A program made the position numbers and the translations under genes. DNA of 64,000 nt from Phlebiopsis flavidoalba (Eukaryota; Basidiomycota; Agaricomycetes; Polyporales; Phanerochaetaceae). A model generated the notes under the pieces. That model was not told the DNA's origin and ran no database searches. It saw only the letters and a list, made by a program, of their open reading frames with translations. Below are positions 1 to 12,661 of this stretch, piece by piece. The stretch lies in contig JAOCPU010000015.1 of the NCBI GenBank assembly GCA_035772785.1, positions 434,001 through 498,000 on the forward strand, given 5' to 3'. Every line of letters starts with the position of its first letter. Positions within the stretch are counted from its first letter, which is position 1.

Positions 1-2
1 AG

Positions 3-155
3 AAGCTAGACCTACTCCGCACCATAGATGCCCAGCTCGGATTCGCGTTGACCCAGCTTCAGGCGGACCGGCGTCACGCAGGTGCCATAACCAAAAGCTC
101 AGAGACATCGGTCCCTCATGGTATTGGACGTCCTGATCATAGTAATAGTATCTGA
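3..155 (+). CDS. 3' end of an unidentified gene entering from the left
   Basis: An open frame (frame 3) runs from the window edge for 50 codons to a TGA at 153-155. Its composition looks protein-like, with a Leu/Gln-rich stretch around LLRTIDAQLGFALTQLQADR that could form an amphipathic helix. No domain is recognisable. With only 50 codons visible it could be chance, and no start or upstream exon can be judged. Confidence 0.25.
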   Translation, partial: KLDLLRTIDAQLGFALTQLQADRRHAGAITKSSETSVPHGIGRPDHSNSI

Positions 156-3100
156 CTCCGAGTTAGAGAATTCTAGTTGACGGCCGGAAAGAGTCGCCTG
201 GAGCGGAATTATGATCAATATGCGAGTGGCTGACAAGAGGTTGCACACACTGGGTTCGAGCGGTAGGGGAGGATGTGTAGAGTCACACAGATTTTGAGCG
301 GCAGCAAGCCCTAGTAAAGCGTTGATGTCGTTTCCGAGAGTGCTTGTGCAGCAGCAGAGGACGCCGCCTGTGCTCGTGTCGTGTGTACCGTCTTACCCCC
401 GCTGCGGCCTGCCTGGTCTAGTCATCATCTGGACCTGGAGAAGGAGAGAGCCTGTGCACCGTGATATCGTCGAGGGCAAGCGGCTGATGATGTTCATCTT
501 GGTCATTTGTTGACATAGGTCTGTGTACATGTTGATATCTTGTTTTGTAAAGCTCCAGGTTGAGCCTGACGAGCTCCCCCCCCCCCCCCTCCGCGTCGTC
601 GCTAAGTAGTGTCGAGTGAGGAGGGAAGGGTCGTTTCGAGCGGAGTTCGTGAATACAGAACGCGTAAACGCGAGGCGTTAGTGAAACGGTGATCCTTTGC
701 GCGTGACGTATGCACTCGCGTCTCGGAACGTTCCGGAGGCGTGCGACGACAGATTGATCTGTAGCCAATAGCTTGCTTGAGTCAATACCACAACTGGGTG
801 CTTGCATGGCGTTTTATTGGATTGTTTTGAGGTTTATTCTTCCCAAGTTTCCCTGCCTCTCAAAAACGTCCATACACTCACTCATTTTTAAGTGAGATAT
901 AAATACCTCGTCGGCCTGCCGAAAGTCTACAGTACCTGGCCATGGAGGAATACTTGTGTGTCCTCAGAGGTTACTCCGCCTTCTCCTCTCCCGCTTTTCA
1001 TGACTTTTCTTGCTGCTCGTGAAGAACTCACGCTATGTTTATGCCGCCAGAAATGAAATATTTCTCGCTTCTAATACCCGTCTCGGGCACGTACTCGCAA
1101 TCACCGCCATGTATGAAATAAGACACGGCCCAAAGATACCGAAGTGTCCTCACAAAGTACAGTTGCAAAAAAATGAAACCACGGTCTAAGTCAGCCATAA
1201 ACATAGCCTCTTCTGACATATGCTCGCCAGAGGACTTCTTGATCGCGCTGATAGTGGGCTCCAATGTCAGTAAGGCAGACCGAACCCGCCAAACGCGATT
1301 GTAAATAAAGAGACTGTCAAAGGGTGAAGGCATGCACACAGCTGATGTCGGAAGTCCGCACATAATAATGTAATAGCTAAAATTGATATTTAGAGTTAGA
1401 CTCCGCGTTCGCGCTTAGGACCCCGGCCGGAAGAACTCGACTTGGGGGTAAGTGGCGGCCCGCGGCGATTGTCTCGAGTGAAGCGGAAACCTCGGCGATT
1501 ACGTTGGACGTTGCCTTGCATGAAGTGCGGCGTCGTCTGTTGTCCTGTTACCGCATGAGCGTAATGGTAACAACGGCGGGTGGCTTTGAGTCGAATGCTG
1601 GCGTCCAGCGTGTCCCAAAGTTACACTCGGAAGATCGGAGGACGTGGGTGGCCCCAGAGACGGAGTGCGTGCGGGCGTCGGGTGCCTACGCGAACTATTT
1701 ATTCCGTGATTATGTGACGGCTAGCGGCACGGAGAGTCTCGGAACTGGAACGCTTTTTCGAGTTGTCTTTTCCTTCGCTATCCCTTTGCGGGAATACGAT
1801 GATACTGAAGGTGAGCTGTTTTGGCTGCCGTAATTAGTGCTAAAAGTACTGCGAAGCGCCAGCATGCATGGGAAACGGCCCGTCAGGGCGTTCGCGACAG
1901 GATCCCACGCGATGGAAATTCACCCCCCGTCCTTTGTCAAACGCCGCCCTCCTCCGCTTGTACTTCCCTTTCATGTACCGTTTGAGTCAACAATTCTTTC
2001 GTGGACGGGCTCGCGGCGTAGGTCGTGAAGAGCGGTCAGAAGGCAAATTTATAGGTTGGTGGAAAAGCCTCTCTTAGTGTTCTGCGACATGCTGAAGCTT
2101 CTGAAAGCCTAGGCCGGGCTGGTACATCGCTATAGTCGATATCGCATTCTGTGACATACGGGGGGGGGGGGGGGGGGGGGGGGGGGGACAGAATTGACAC
2201 AAGGGTCAGTTCAACAAAGAATTGGTGCGAATTCAATCCTAATGCCTTTGCAATCTGAATTCATCCCGTTAGTGGCTGATGGTACCTTACAGCCCCCTGC
2301 CGAAACCCGGAAGTTCATGGTTAGTCGAGGTGGAAAGCTTACTGCATGTTACCAAGATACAGCACGTGCGAGGGCAAGAGAGGTTCGCGGGAATCGGCCA
2401 AGATGGAATAATGATAGAATCTTGACGAAGGCACAGTGACCTACGATTGATTTTCAAATCCTACCACATTCCAACTTCGTTGTAGAAGAGATAAGCTGAC
2501 CAGCGGTCTATGCGGTTTCATGCATGGATGCTCCCAGAGGGATGGTCTTTCATGTTTGAAGGTCCCATGGTTAGCCTCTTAGCTCAGATGCGCCCACTGC
2601 TCGACCAAAAACCCAACGGTACGTGCGAACCCTCACCCACTCTTAACCAATCGCGTGCTCCCAACGTCATCAAAACAATATGCCCGTGTGAATGGCGACT
2701 TGGCAGACGGGGCACCACAGTGGCAACTATGTGAGCACGTTGCCAGTGATAACAGCCAAAAGCAAAACGTCTTCATCTCACCAATGGCGCGCGTCATGTG
2801 ATTTGGGCAGAAAGAGGAGAGTTTTTTGTGCTCACCGATGGCATTATGCATCCAACCAGACGCCCTATTTAGAAAATAGTTGGTATACATAGCCCTATCG
2901 TATTAGCACTCTCAAGGTTGAAAGATTAATAGCCCCCGTATTCCGAAAAAGGTGTTGTGGAAGGAGCTTCTTCAGACTCGAGCGCTAGGCACAGAAGAGT
3001 AGCGCAGAGCCGCCAGCCGATGACCCTGTGACCACGCGCGCGCAAGCGTCCTTGCCCACGACCATGACACTATTGTCTCCTGCAAAATGACTTGCACGTC

Positions 3101-4079
3101 ACCCAGCTTGTAATTATGTCGCGAGGATCCTGGCAGGCGACAAAAAAAGCAGACGGCTTCAGTCTCACAAGCGTGTCCCAAGGACCAGCGTCAAAGCCGT
3201 TAGCCCGTGGTTGGCCGACTTCTGCCGACCTTGTGGCACCGCCGGGATTTGTCCCTGAAACCAACAGCGCCGGGGAATTAGGCTCTTCTACACCGCCATC
3301 CACCACTCTGAATTGCAGCATTCGCGAAGTGGAAGTATCACTTCCGACGCGACGCAGCTAAGAAAGCTTGGTATTATGACATAGCCGCATGGACTTCTGC
3401 AGCGACGTTTTTGAGGGTTTAGGATAGGTCAAACTTAACCCTTGTTTTTATCCACACTCCACCTCCCCTTCCCCTTAACTTACTCCCGTTGCCCCTCCAA
3501 GCGGAACGTTTGAGCTCGCACTATCTCGTGCGTATTCCGTAGCGAGCTGCCACCAAATGTGGTACCCAGCGCAGATTAAATTGTGTAATTGACTATCCAC
3601 CTTCAGGTGCATCAGCGAGATGAGGTCCATGGCTCGGCCGGACAGTCACCCTCTATCGACCGAATCGGTACAAAACCACATCTCAGGTTCTCCATATAAG
3701 AAGGCCCAATGAGGACGTTTCCACCTGCCTCCTGATCAACGAATGACCTCCTGGCAACTCTGTGTCTCAGCAGATACTATCGGGAAAATCCAACATGCAA
3801 TTCCCTTGCCCCCAGCTTTGTACCACGACAGATATCTGACGTCGTGGTGAACGAACGCGAACCGTTCGCATGTCTGCCTCACCCTCTCACCCTTTCTGCG
3901 ACCCAGTTAAAATACCGCGTTCGTGGTTTCAGGCTACTATGGTACGTCCCTCTGCTCGAGTTAGGCGGCCCCTTCGTCACGCCTGATGCGCCTAGTGCAG
4001 ATCAGGCAAGCCGTCCACCGACATCCATTGGCCCCTGAGCTGACACTGCACTCCGGAGCGTGTTTGCAACAATACTCGT
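156..4079. other. No recognisable gene; AT/GC-mixed intergenic or decayed DNA
   Basis: Only short open frames occur here, for example about 110 codons at 1028-1363 (minus) and 1504-1833 (plus), and about 80 codons at 2194-2439 (plus). None shows a motif I recognise, and they are not linked by convincing splice sites. The region carries a poly-C tract (576-589) and a 28-nt poly-G tract (2160-2187). I see no HET, VIT/VWA, reverse transcriptase or transposase signature. Confidence 0.5.
2160..2187. repeat. 28-nt poly-G tract
   Basis: An uninterrupted run of 28 G. Related tracts are 14 C at 576-589, 13 G at 8581-8593 and 21 G at 59008-59028. Runs this long can form G-quadruplexes, but they are also a common place for base-calling or assembly errors. 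Confidence 0.9.
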
Positions 4080-5640
4080 TCGCATTGTAACTGCATCCAG
4101 AGCCGGTTGGCAGTGCCCAGGGAAAGAGGCGGCGCGGGGGCAAAGACGCGACCTTCCTGACGCGTGCATAACGCTCGTATCACGGGCGGTGGTATTCCCC
4201 TCGCGCAGGAGAACCTCGGTCGGGACCGTCTGTGTTATCCTTTCGCAGACATCTTCGACGCGCACTAAAGGACGGGGCAAGAAGAAGGCGGCCGCCACGG
4301 CGCGGTGCGCGACAAAGGGGCAGTTCCGGATGAGCCCGCACAAGAACGCGATCCGCGTTTTTTGCGGACTTTCTCCGGGCCACGCCGGCGCTTCGCGCGC
4401 GCCGTGTCCGCAGGGCTCGCCTCCTGCGCGCATATCGTCTCGCGTCACCCCGGCGGCCACCGCCGGCGAGACGTCGGCAAGTGGGTCTCGCAGATGGGCC
4501 GGCTCGCGCACGACCGCCGTCGACGAGTCTCCGCACCGTTTGCACGCCGCGCTGCTCCAAGTTGCACCGCGCGCGTGCGGGAGCTGCACCTCGACAACCG
4601 TGGTTCGTCGTGCCGCCCCCGCCGACGGCCCTGCAGGCCCGTCCCTTATCGGCCCACACTCGACCACCGTGTCACGTCGCCCGCTCGGCGGACTGGCACC
4701 CCGCCGCCGCCGACCTCCCCGCGCTCCTGCGCCAACTTCGACAGTGTCTAGGGGACCGCAGCTCAATAGGGCATCGAATCTTCCTCAGACGGGCACAAAC
4801 GACGAGCGCACAATCCCCGCCGTGTATCGTGCCGTGGGCTCCCAGGCGGGCGTGTAGCAGACCTGACGTGGTCAGGGGCGCTGTGCGCCCCCGCTACGTG
4901 GCACTCGACAAGGCTCGCGGCGCTCTCGGCGCTCGCTCGACCTCCGGGCGGTCCGACGGCTCGTGCCTGCTCGTTGGACCGAGCCCCTCGCCGGAGCTCC
5001 AGGAGCTCGTGGAGCTCACGAGCTCAAACGGGTGGAGGTAGCTGCGACTCCGTATTCATGCCAGGACGCCGTTCGAGGACCCTGGTAAGCCGCCCTCGCC
5101 CGCTACGTGATGTTGTGTCCGGGCGGCCTCCTTGACTATGTCCCCCCTCATCTTTTCGCTCCTTTTTTTAATTCGTTATTTGCAGTCCAGCGCGCCTAAT
5201 CCGCCCCCCGATCCGACGACTGCGCGGAGCTGCGGGAGATCACGGTGGGGCGCTTATAACCTGCCGTTCCCGCACGACCTCGAGCTTCTGTGCAATGCGT
5301 CCCTCGCCGCGCGCGTCGCGCGCTTCTCTTCCGCCGCCCGCCGCCTACTCGCGCCGCGCCTACGCGCGCCCTCGCAGCACCTGCCGTCTTCGGAGGTCGA
5401 CTCCCGGGCGCCGGCATTCGAGGCGAACGAGATCTGGTCGCGGAGCGTCGTCGAGCCCCAATCGTGCGGGCGACCCTCGACCGGCAGCGCTGGCGGCGTA
5501 TGGGCGGTGGGCTGCAGTCCTGATGTGTGAAAGAACGTCATGCCCGTTGCGTTTCGGAGTGGGCCGCAGCCACACCAAATTCGCGTCGGAACCATCGGCC
5601 GGAAAGGGCATGGAGACCATGTTCAAGCACACTTCCATGC
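4080..5640 (+). pseudogene. GC-rich, decayed coding island; unassigned (possibly LRR/F-box-like)
   Basis: This 1.5-kb block is visibly richer in G+C than its flanks and is open over long stretches in several frames on both strands, as expected of GC-rich former coding DNA. Plus-strand frames contain leucine-rich pieces such as RVRELHLDN (about 4575), DLPALLRQLR (about 4710) and LELLCNASLAARVARFSS (about 5280), which recall basidiomycete F-box/LRR proteins. A putative intron acceptor, TTTGCAG, lies near 5185. No F-box core can be identified and the frame changes repeatedly. The product assignment is a guess; the coding-like composition is what is seen. Confidence 0.25.
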
Positions 5641-8035
5641 GCTGACACGTCGGCCAGGGTGTCGCGTGGCGGGTGGCATCTGATGTTCTACTGTGAAGGC
5701 AGGCCGGATTGTGTGGGTGGAAATACTCTGTGAGTAGGGCAGCGGGCTTTACATGTAGTGCACAAGTGCTCAGATGCCAATGTACGGCGTATACGGCATA
5801 TGAGACACGCTGGGCACATGCAGTCGATCTAGGACTAGCTGAACCGCTGCGTGCAACATTGTATAGTGTGCGAGCTCATGGATTGCGACTATCGTGCGCA
5901 AAGGGCCTGCGTACTGGGTGTATTGTATATAATGGCCAGTTAATCCAAGGTCCAGTATTCCGGTGGACCAGTCTTACGACCTCTTAGATACCCATAAGGC
6001 ATACCCCCTCCGATTTCCATGCGCATCCTCTGTTGTATGAAGGACTGGTAGTTATTGTGTACAATGCTTTCGCCGTCCTCGCGAAGTACGGGCTTGTGGC
6101 CGAGGGGCAAGGAATAAACATTTCAACTAATAGTAAACAAAGTCAAGGGGGGGCCCCCTCCCGGCATTCGGGTGGTCCATCTGCCACTGTGGGGTGGTCC
6201 GTGCGCGAGGTTGATATGCTACCCCCCCCGACCCAAAATTCGGCGTGAATTATAGGCAGTGGTTTTAGCTGTAAAAGACACCCGACAAAGGTGCGAAAAT
6301 CAACACGAGAAAAGGTTTACTATTCATGCACGGCACTTTTCACCAGAATATGTGGCTCAAAATTTTTGACACTTCACCTGGCACTGCCCGTGGTGAAGGC
6401 GTCGAGCTGGGTGAATTTCACATGATAACAGGTAGAACTATCACCATCTTTTACATGGTCGCTTGATAAGGGCGTTGTTCATCGCAATGCCATGGTATTG
6501 ACACACTCAGTTATTCAGGCATTTTTACTCCAAAAAAGAGGCATTGTCATTATACTAATCATAGGAAAAATGTCCCAACCATCCCGCATATATGCCACCA
6601 ATGGTATCCAAATCGCCTTATATCGCACTGAAGATCCGAATTCGCTCTTATAGACCCTTCCTCTCCCCCCCTCCCCCTACGACCTCTGCCCCCAAAACGC
6701 CTTCCTAAGGACCGTTGCCTCCCTCCCTTCTCGGCCTTATCTTATCGTCTGCAACATCTTTAGCAGAGACCGACGGAGGTCACCCACGACCTTACCCACC
6801 ATGGTAGCTCATTTACGAACACATTCCTGTGCAACTCTGCCTTAACCATGTGTTCTCATTTTTCCACGACTTACAAGCACTTCACACCCGAGAGCCCTCA
6901 ACGCCCCATCACCTCCGAGGCCAAGTTACTCTCACCTACAGGTCACGCTCTTCTTCACCTTACGGTCCTGGGCCAGTCAGTAAAGCCATCTCTCACCCGC
7001 CCTACTTAGCTGACTACATCGGACAGGTCAGCACGCGCTCACGGTGATTCATCTTGACCCGAGCATCTTCGGCGGTCTCCACTAACCGTCAGGGTACGTT
7101 TTTTTCTGTTACGTCTCACACCTCATATATTTCCCTCGCCTCCACACGCGCACCCCCCCCGCACTCCACCCGTTTCCCTGATTTTGCCCTCACATGTTGC
7201 GCCCCCCTCTTAGTACACATACACCCCCCATCCCTCCGCGTCCTTAACTGCCGCAAACCCCCCCGACCTCATCCGCTTCTTCCCTCCACTCTTCCGCCGC
7301 TGTACAAACACTCTACTGTCTGTACTGCGGACTTCGACTGCACCTCATCTCCCACTCCCTTTCCCTGATCCCAGGGATCTGCAGTGAGATTGGTTCGTTG
7401 ATGCCTGGAGGCCCACCGGCGGCGACTTTCTCCTACCATTTCCCCCCAACTGATCCCCTCGACGAGAGTATTCACGCCACTTCGCCATCTGGCACCGGTG
7501 AGAGGTAGAGGGAATTGACCTTCGACGGCAGCTGTCGAAGTTTGGCTTTATCTACGGAGCTCGACGCTTTCAGCATTGGGCGCGCATCACGGCAAGCGAC
7601 ACAGCGCACCTATCAGAGTCGGCGGGACATTCCGCATTTGGACGAGCACGTCACTGGCCCAATCATAAGGTCAAGCACCTTGCATCTAACGTCGACGTCG
7701 TCTTGTGCCCAGCAGTCGGCACATCTACAGCTCATCTCTGTCTCTCCATGGCCACCTCTTGTGACCTGATGCCTCCGAAGGGCAGACACTAGCCTCCGAG
7801 TTTTCACGTCTGCAGACACGTGCGCAGAAGCAAAGAACATTGGCCAAAGTTTTGAGTGTGCATGTCGCGGGAAATGGATGTCACACCCAACCACATTTTC
7901 GAGACGAAGTCAAACACCGTCCCGAGTGGGCTGTGATGAGTAGGACAACTCTCAGCGCGGTCTATGGTTGACCATAGAACAGCCTGTAAGCGGTTTTAGC
8001 AGATGAGACTACAGTGTAATTTCTACCTGATGTAA
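5641..8035. other. No recognisable gene; pyrimidine-rich plus strand at 6640-7480
   Basis: The plus strand from about 6640 to 7480 is dominated by C and T (CCCTCCCCC-like runs). That produces a long but low-complexity open frame (7054-7368), which I do not regard as a gene. Such CT-rich blocks often lie upstream of fungal transcription starts, but no clear downstream gene is visible. The remainder has only short frames without motifs. Confidence 0.45.
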
Positions 8036-8225
8036 CGACCGAGGAATTTCACCCGACTGCTGTTCATTTATACCCGCGCGTGTAAAAGACATAAAACTCA
8101 ATATATTATTTTCGTCGTGTTGTTCATTTTTACCCGACACCCAGAATCACCGGATTTCACCCGATCCGGGCACTTTATGATGAAAAACATGCCCGTACGC
8201 AAGGTACATTTCACCCGCATCGGAC
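8036..8225. repeat. Cluster of TTTCACCCG / TTTTTACCCG motifs
   Basis: AATTTCACCCGAC (about 8044), TTTTTACCCGACA (about 8130), GATTTCACCCGATC (about 8152) and CATTTCACCCGCAT (about 8207) lie within 170 bp. Related pieces (GACACCCGACAAAGG and GTGAATTTCACATG) occur near 6280 and 6412. The motif is repeated in one orientation and could be part of a repeat family or a regulatory cluster; no gene is attached to it. Confidence 0.5.
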
Positions 8226-10205
8226 TCCACAGTGCTCCCTGGGAAGTTTTACGGAAGAATGTCATATACGTCCGCGACCGAAAAGACCCCGCATTCTTCT
8301 ATCCAATCCCGACAAGATACGGACTTCTACGATAACAAACATGAAAGCTCGGCGAAGCCCCGCGGATTTAGACACGGACGGACTATTTCAGACATGAACC
8401 TCATCACATCTGCCGCAGGGACCATGGTGGATATCAGAGTCGTTTAGCTCGAGGAGACTCCCTTGATTTCGATAATCAGCTCGACGGAAACGAGAACATG
8501 ATCCAGAAACGTTGGGCTCATCCTAGCAAAAGTCTCAGGGTATATGCGGAGGGGGTGGAACAGCCTGTGAGATTATCATCGGGGGGGGGGGGGTATCAGT
8601 GGGAGCGACACATGGTGCGGCGCCCCGCGGGGTGAAACGGATACTCGAGACGTGACATCAGAGCTCACCGCCCAGTGAGCACCGGGATGAGAATGCAAAG
8701 CTGAGCACTGCACGAAGGGGCGGGGGAAGACGTCGACAGCCAACCAGAAAGGACGAAGAACAATACAAGACGTAAGATAGATTGATAAGTACAACGTTCT
8801 ACAACGGTCAAAACAACGGGGTGCGGTCTCCATGAGACAGAAGGAGACATAGGTTAATCCACAGAAAAACGACCAGGCCGCCAGAGCTCGTGATGCAACC
8901 AATAAAGCCCAAGGAAGCCCGACAGAACTGGTGCCGAAAGGATGGAAATAAATAGATGCGTGTCCGTGAGGGGGAGCCATGAGGGTGCGTAAAGACAGGA
9001 CGCGTGTGCTTATGCGGGTGTCGTGAGGGCGGGCGTTGTACACTAAGATGCTTTCGTGGCTGGGGGGTGTTTTATTACACCGACAGCGCGCGTGAGGCGT
9101 GAGGGCGGCGGGGGTCTGAGGGGAGCTGCCCGGTCATGCGTCGTGGTGGTCGATTCGGTTTCCGTTGAGAGACTGGGAACAATAGGCGGTTAGCAACAGG
9201 GTCCCAGGAGCCTTGGAAGATGGCGGGCACGTACGTGTCTCGACATGATGAGTTTGGCCATAGATATTGGGTGGTTGTGAGTTCTGAGGTGGAGGCAGTT
9301 TAGGTACTAGTGTGGGAGTTTTCAAATGGGAGGGCACACGACCACAGAGGTTACGTACCCTTGTAACTGGTCTGCTTACTTGCCAATCCATGCCTTGCAT
9401 AAGGTTCGCTGCCTCCGGTGTATCCTCCAGTACTTCCTACTTCCTTTCGTCCTCGTCCTCTTCCAATAAGTGAGCCCAGCGAGAATGACCCGCCGAGGTT
9501 CCAGTTCCACAAAGGCGCCTTATCGTCTGCCAATGTTCATCTGCGCCCGGTGGGCGGTGCAGGTTCGCCTCGAACTGTGTGCGAGAGCCGGTGGATGGAT
9601 CCTGCGCCGACGCGAATGACGCAAAGACGGACGGTGAGGAACGATCGAGGACAGAGAGAATCTGCAAAAAACGACAGCGAGAAGAGGTCGGCCATGGTGA
9701 ACGGTATCGCCGGGGGAGAGGAGTCGGGCGGGTGTCGCCTGCGGTGCCGCTGCTAACGGTGGTGTTGAGCAGTCATCCGCAGTCCGGTATACCGTCCTCG
9801 ACGCTGAAGGCGGTGGCAAAGGCAAAGACTGCCAGGGAGGGCGGGATGAGCTCGGGGGGGCAGTGGGTGGTAGAAGAGAGAGGGACTCACCGCCCTTGAC
9901 TACCGAATCAGGCTCGGCAAACTCCGCGCACCTCCTAATAGCGATCTACACATCCTCGGACAATACAGCCGCAGAACTGGCACAGATACCCTCCAGAGTT
10001 CTTGCGGGCGGCGGCGAGCAGGTCGGTGCGCGCTGAGCTGCAGACGGGGATGGCGAGAGGCAAGGAGGGGCGCAGGCGGGGCGACAGGCGAACAGGCCAA
10101 TATATTTAATGTCAGCCCTTGGCCTGACCGTTGCTAATTTACGATTCGCCCGTCGCGGTGGTATCTCGCTGGGGGGCCCCACACACCAGTCATCGCGCCG
10201 CGTCT
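8226..10205. other. No recognisable gene
   Basis: The longest open frame here (8576-9043, minus, about 155 codons) begins next to a 13-G tract and has no recognisable motif or splice structure. The 9400-9900 stretch is open in several frames on both strands but is compositionally simple. I see no domain, tRNA or structured repeat that can be supported. Confidence 0.45.
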
Positions 10206-10335
10206 AGAAAAAACCGGCCAGCAACGCGGCCCTCGTCGTCAATCCGCGGGCCTCGCCACGGCGCCAGTGGCGCAAACGCGGGTGAATTGCCCCCCACGCG
10301 GGGGCTCCGCCACGCACTGAGCACGCTTCGCGCTG
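10206..10335. repeat. GC-rich palindromic segment
   Basis: Short self-complementary strings such as CCCCACGCGGGG (about 10292) and repeated CCGCGG/GGCTCCGC pieces continue to about 10450. They suggest a hairpin-forming block, possibly the remnant of an inverted-repeat element. No target duplication was found. Confidence 0.3.
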
Positions 10336-10634
10336 CCAGGCAGCCATGACGTGCTCGTACTGCGCGGGACGAGTCTATCAACGGACATACAGCACAAGAT
10401 CTTCGCAGTTAGATTGGTACATCGACCCCCCCCGGCCGCGGCTCCGCGACCGTCCCAATGTCCAGCGTTTCTCCAGACGGCAAGTCGGTATTTATTCAAG
10501 CGGGGATTCTCGTCCGGAGACTAATTATACAGCTTGGCTACAGATCCCCATGTGAGCTTTAACTTGGCCTCACTCCTGACCAGGCGCACGTCTACCGGCG
10601 ATACAATGCAGTAACTCTGCTAGCAAGGACCCTG

Positions 10635-11170
10635 GTGACACCGGAGCGGAGGTACCGCTGTACACAAAGAACGCATGTCCCACCTACGGAGCCTACTTAC
10701 TCTGAACACCGTCCAAAATACCCATTGGACCACGTAACGTACGCCTCTCTTACCGGGTTTCTTTCGGCCTCCAGGGAGCGACGGACACCGGCACATGCTC
10801 TGCGCGGTCCGGGCAACGGCTGTCCACATGGGTCAAGTGGGTACGGGTGGGTCTTCTCTGGCGGCACAACGTACGTTCTTTGCATCGATAGAGATGTTGT
10901 CCTCTTTTTACGGCCCCTCGACTTGGATAATAGCATGGAGTGGAGTTGGAGCTGCTATACGCCGACACCGCCAGAGCCTTCGTGGCGTTCCGGCGTGTTA
11001 CCGACGCGATGGAGCCAAGTCGCGCGATGCAGATTGATCCTGACATGGCTGTCTTTGATCTTTGCAGATTTTGAGCAGACCGCTCGTCCAATACTTTGAA
11101 GTTGTCCCCTGATGATGCGTCGCAGCTCGTGTTTGACGCGTCGAGCGCATCAAATATTAATGATCAGCGT
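10635..11170 (+). other. Coding-like plus-strand segment, unassigned
   Basis: An open frame of 154 codons (10635-11099) ends in TGA, and the neighbouring frame carries protein-like pieces to about 11170 (for example LSPDDASQLVFDASSASNI). It may be a decayed exon of an unknown gene just outside the HET array. It shows no resemblance to HET or VIT/VWA and no domain I can name. Confidence 0.25.
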
Positions 11171-11939
11171 GGACCTGTGGTCAGTCGCACTCTTCGCCGT
11201 ACGAGGCGACGTCGACAATGGTATCCTCATCGAGTTCTTTGCACTTTTTTGAGCTGTTTCATTCCATGAGCTAGATATGGAAGATCTCGTTGATTTGGGC
11301 GCCCCACCCTAAACACTGACGAACGACATCATGCAACCTGACAAACGACTCGTTCGTTGCGTTGAAGTGTAAGGTAATTAGCAACACCTTGGTGAGTGTC
11401 GTACCGATCAGCTTGTCTACACAACTCGCTCATACCACACGATCGCAGATCCCAGACAACATCAGAGACAGCTCGTCTCCGGAAAGAGCGCACTGATCGC
11501 CCCCCACATTCCGCACAGCCCGAATCATTCGAAGATTCTATTCGATTCGCTAAATCATACGCTATAAACCTCCAAGTATGGCACTCGACCTCCCTAGTTC
11601 ACCTTTCTCTGCTCTAACCCTTTATTCATATCTTCAGCGAATTGATTTTCGTCTGCCCTTGCTTTTATATTAGATTTTTACGACACACAATCCTCACGAT
11701 GATGTTTCTCCCGCTCTACTCTTACTCTTGCCACCGCGCTCCTTGTTTCTCTCCAGCTGCTGGCGACTCAGCTATGGCTATCATCTGCCAGTCCGGGCAA
11801 ATGGGTTGCGTCATACATCGCAAATCATCCTTCTAACAACGCCTAACACACCGTGAACTAGCTGTTTGGAACCTTCAGCGTACGCAGCCCTTCCCCTTTT
11901 TACTACTCTATAACTTATCTACTAATCTACTCCTGGCTC

Positions 11940-12480
11940 GTCGCTCAGACCGGTCCGCCGTTACGTGCTCTCTCGTATCCGAGCATAACGCGTCGACTGA
12001 CCGCACATCTCGCAGCACACCCGCGGCGAGTCCATCCTCGCGAACACTGCCGGCGACCGATCCTCAGCGAACAACTGCGCCTCGCTCGATGTCCTCCTCC
12101 TCCGACGTCCCCGGCGCCGGCTTCCAAGACCCCTCGCAGCCGCCATGCATCGGCGGATAACGAACGGGGCGCGTCACGGTCTCAGTGCGACTCGAACGGC
12201 GCCAATGGTTGAGTTTCATTTACTTTTTGGTATGAACGGTGTTTTGATGCTGGCGGTGTAGCCCCGACGGGCGCGTGGTGGACACGCAGGGGAATCACTG
12301 GACGTGCTCCGCATCAATACGGGGGGCAGGGTAGGTGTAGTTATCGGCCGGCGTTTTTTTTTGACAAAAATGTGTCATTGCGTGCTGTGGATAGGGCGTA
12401 GTCAGAGTATTGTTATCGTGTTTATATACCACGTTGTGCTCGCATTCCGAATGCTGCATTCTCGCTGTTCATTCACCAGT
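11940..12480 (+). repeat. Array tail block (copy d1), 3' remnant of a plus-strand partner gene
   Basis: This block recurs at 16740-17100, 27100-27520, 32500-32895 and, shortened, at 38220-38490, 42725-42840, 46040-46170 and 48830-49000. The shared landmarks are TCCGACGTCCCCGG, GACCCCTCGCAGCCGCC, CGGCGGGTACGAACGG, then GTGCTGTGATAGGGC and an AT-rich tail. It lies just beyond the 3' end of a minus-strand HET copy, so the two genes of neighbouring units end towards each other. In one plus frame it reads PSQPPCIGGYERGASVSCDS before a stop. This first copy marks the left limit of the array. Confidence 0.6.
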
Positions 12481-12661
12481 CTTTGAGGGTTTGTTGTGCT
12501 CTAGAGTCAGGTTGCCGACCTCGGGCCACTGGGCACCATGGACACTTTCTATCCTCAATATGTGTTTGTGTATGGAGTAATTAGCGTTATATATACGAAC
12601 ATGCGTATATGCTGTACCGTTGTATTTAAGTATCTCCCCTAATGCCATCGCCTGAACCGGC

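Noticed and set aside
1504..1833. 109-codon plus-strand frame as a gene
   Set aside because: No domain, no splice partners and no similarity to other parts of the window; left as unassigned intergenic sequence.
4180..4659. 159-codon Arg-rich minus-strand frame, with the overlapping 254-codon frame at 4002-4766
   Set aside because: These are antisense shadows of a GC-rich segment, with Arg/Ala/Gly-rich, low-complexity translations.
7054..7368. 104-codon plus-strand open frame
   Set aside because: It lies in a C/T-rich block and its Pro/Ser/Thr-rich translation reflects base composition; no motif or splice context.
8576..9043. 155-codon minus-strand open frame
   Set aside because: It runs into a 13-G tract, has no recognisable domain and no related copy; likely chance.
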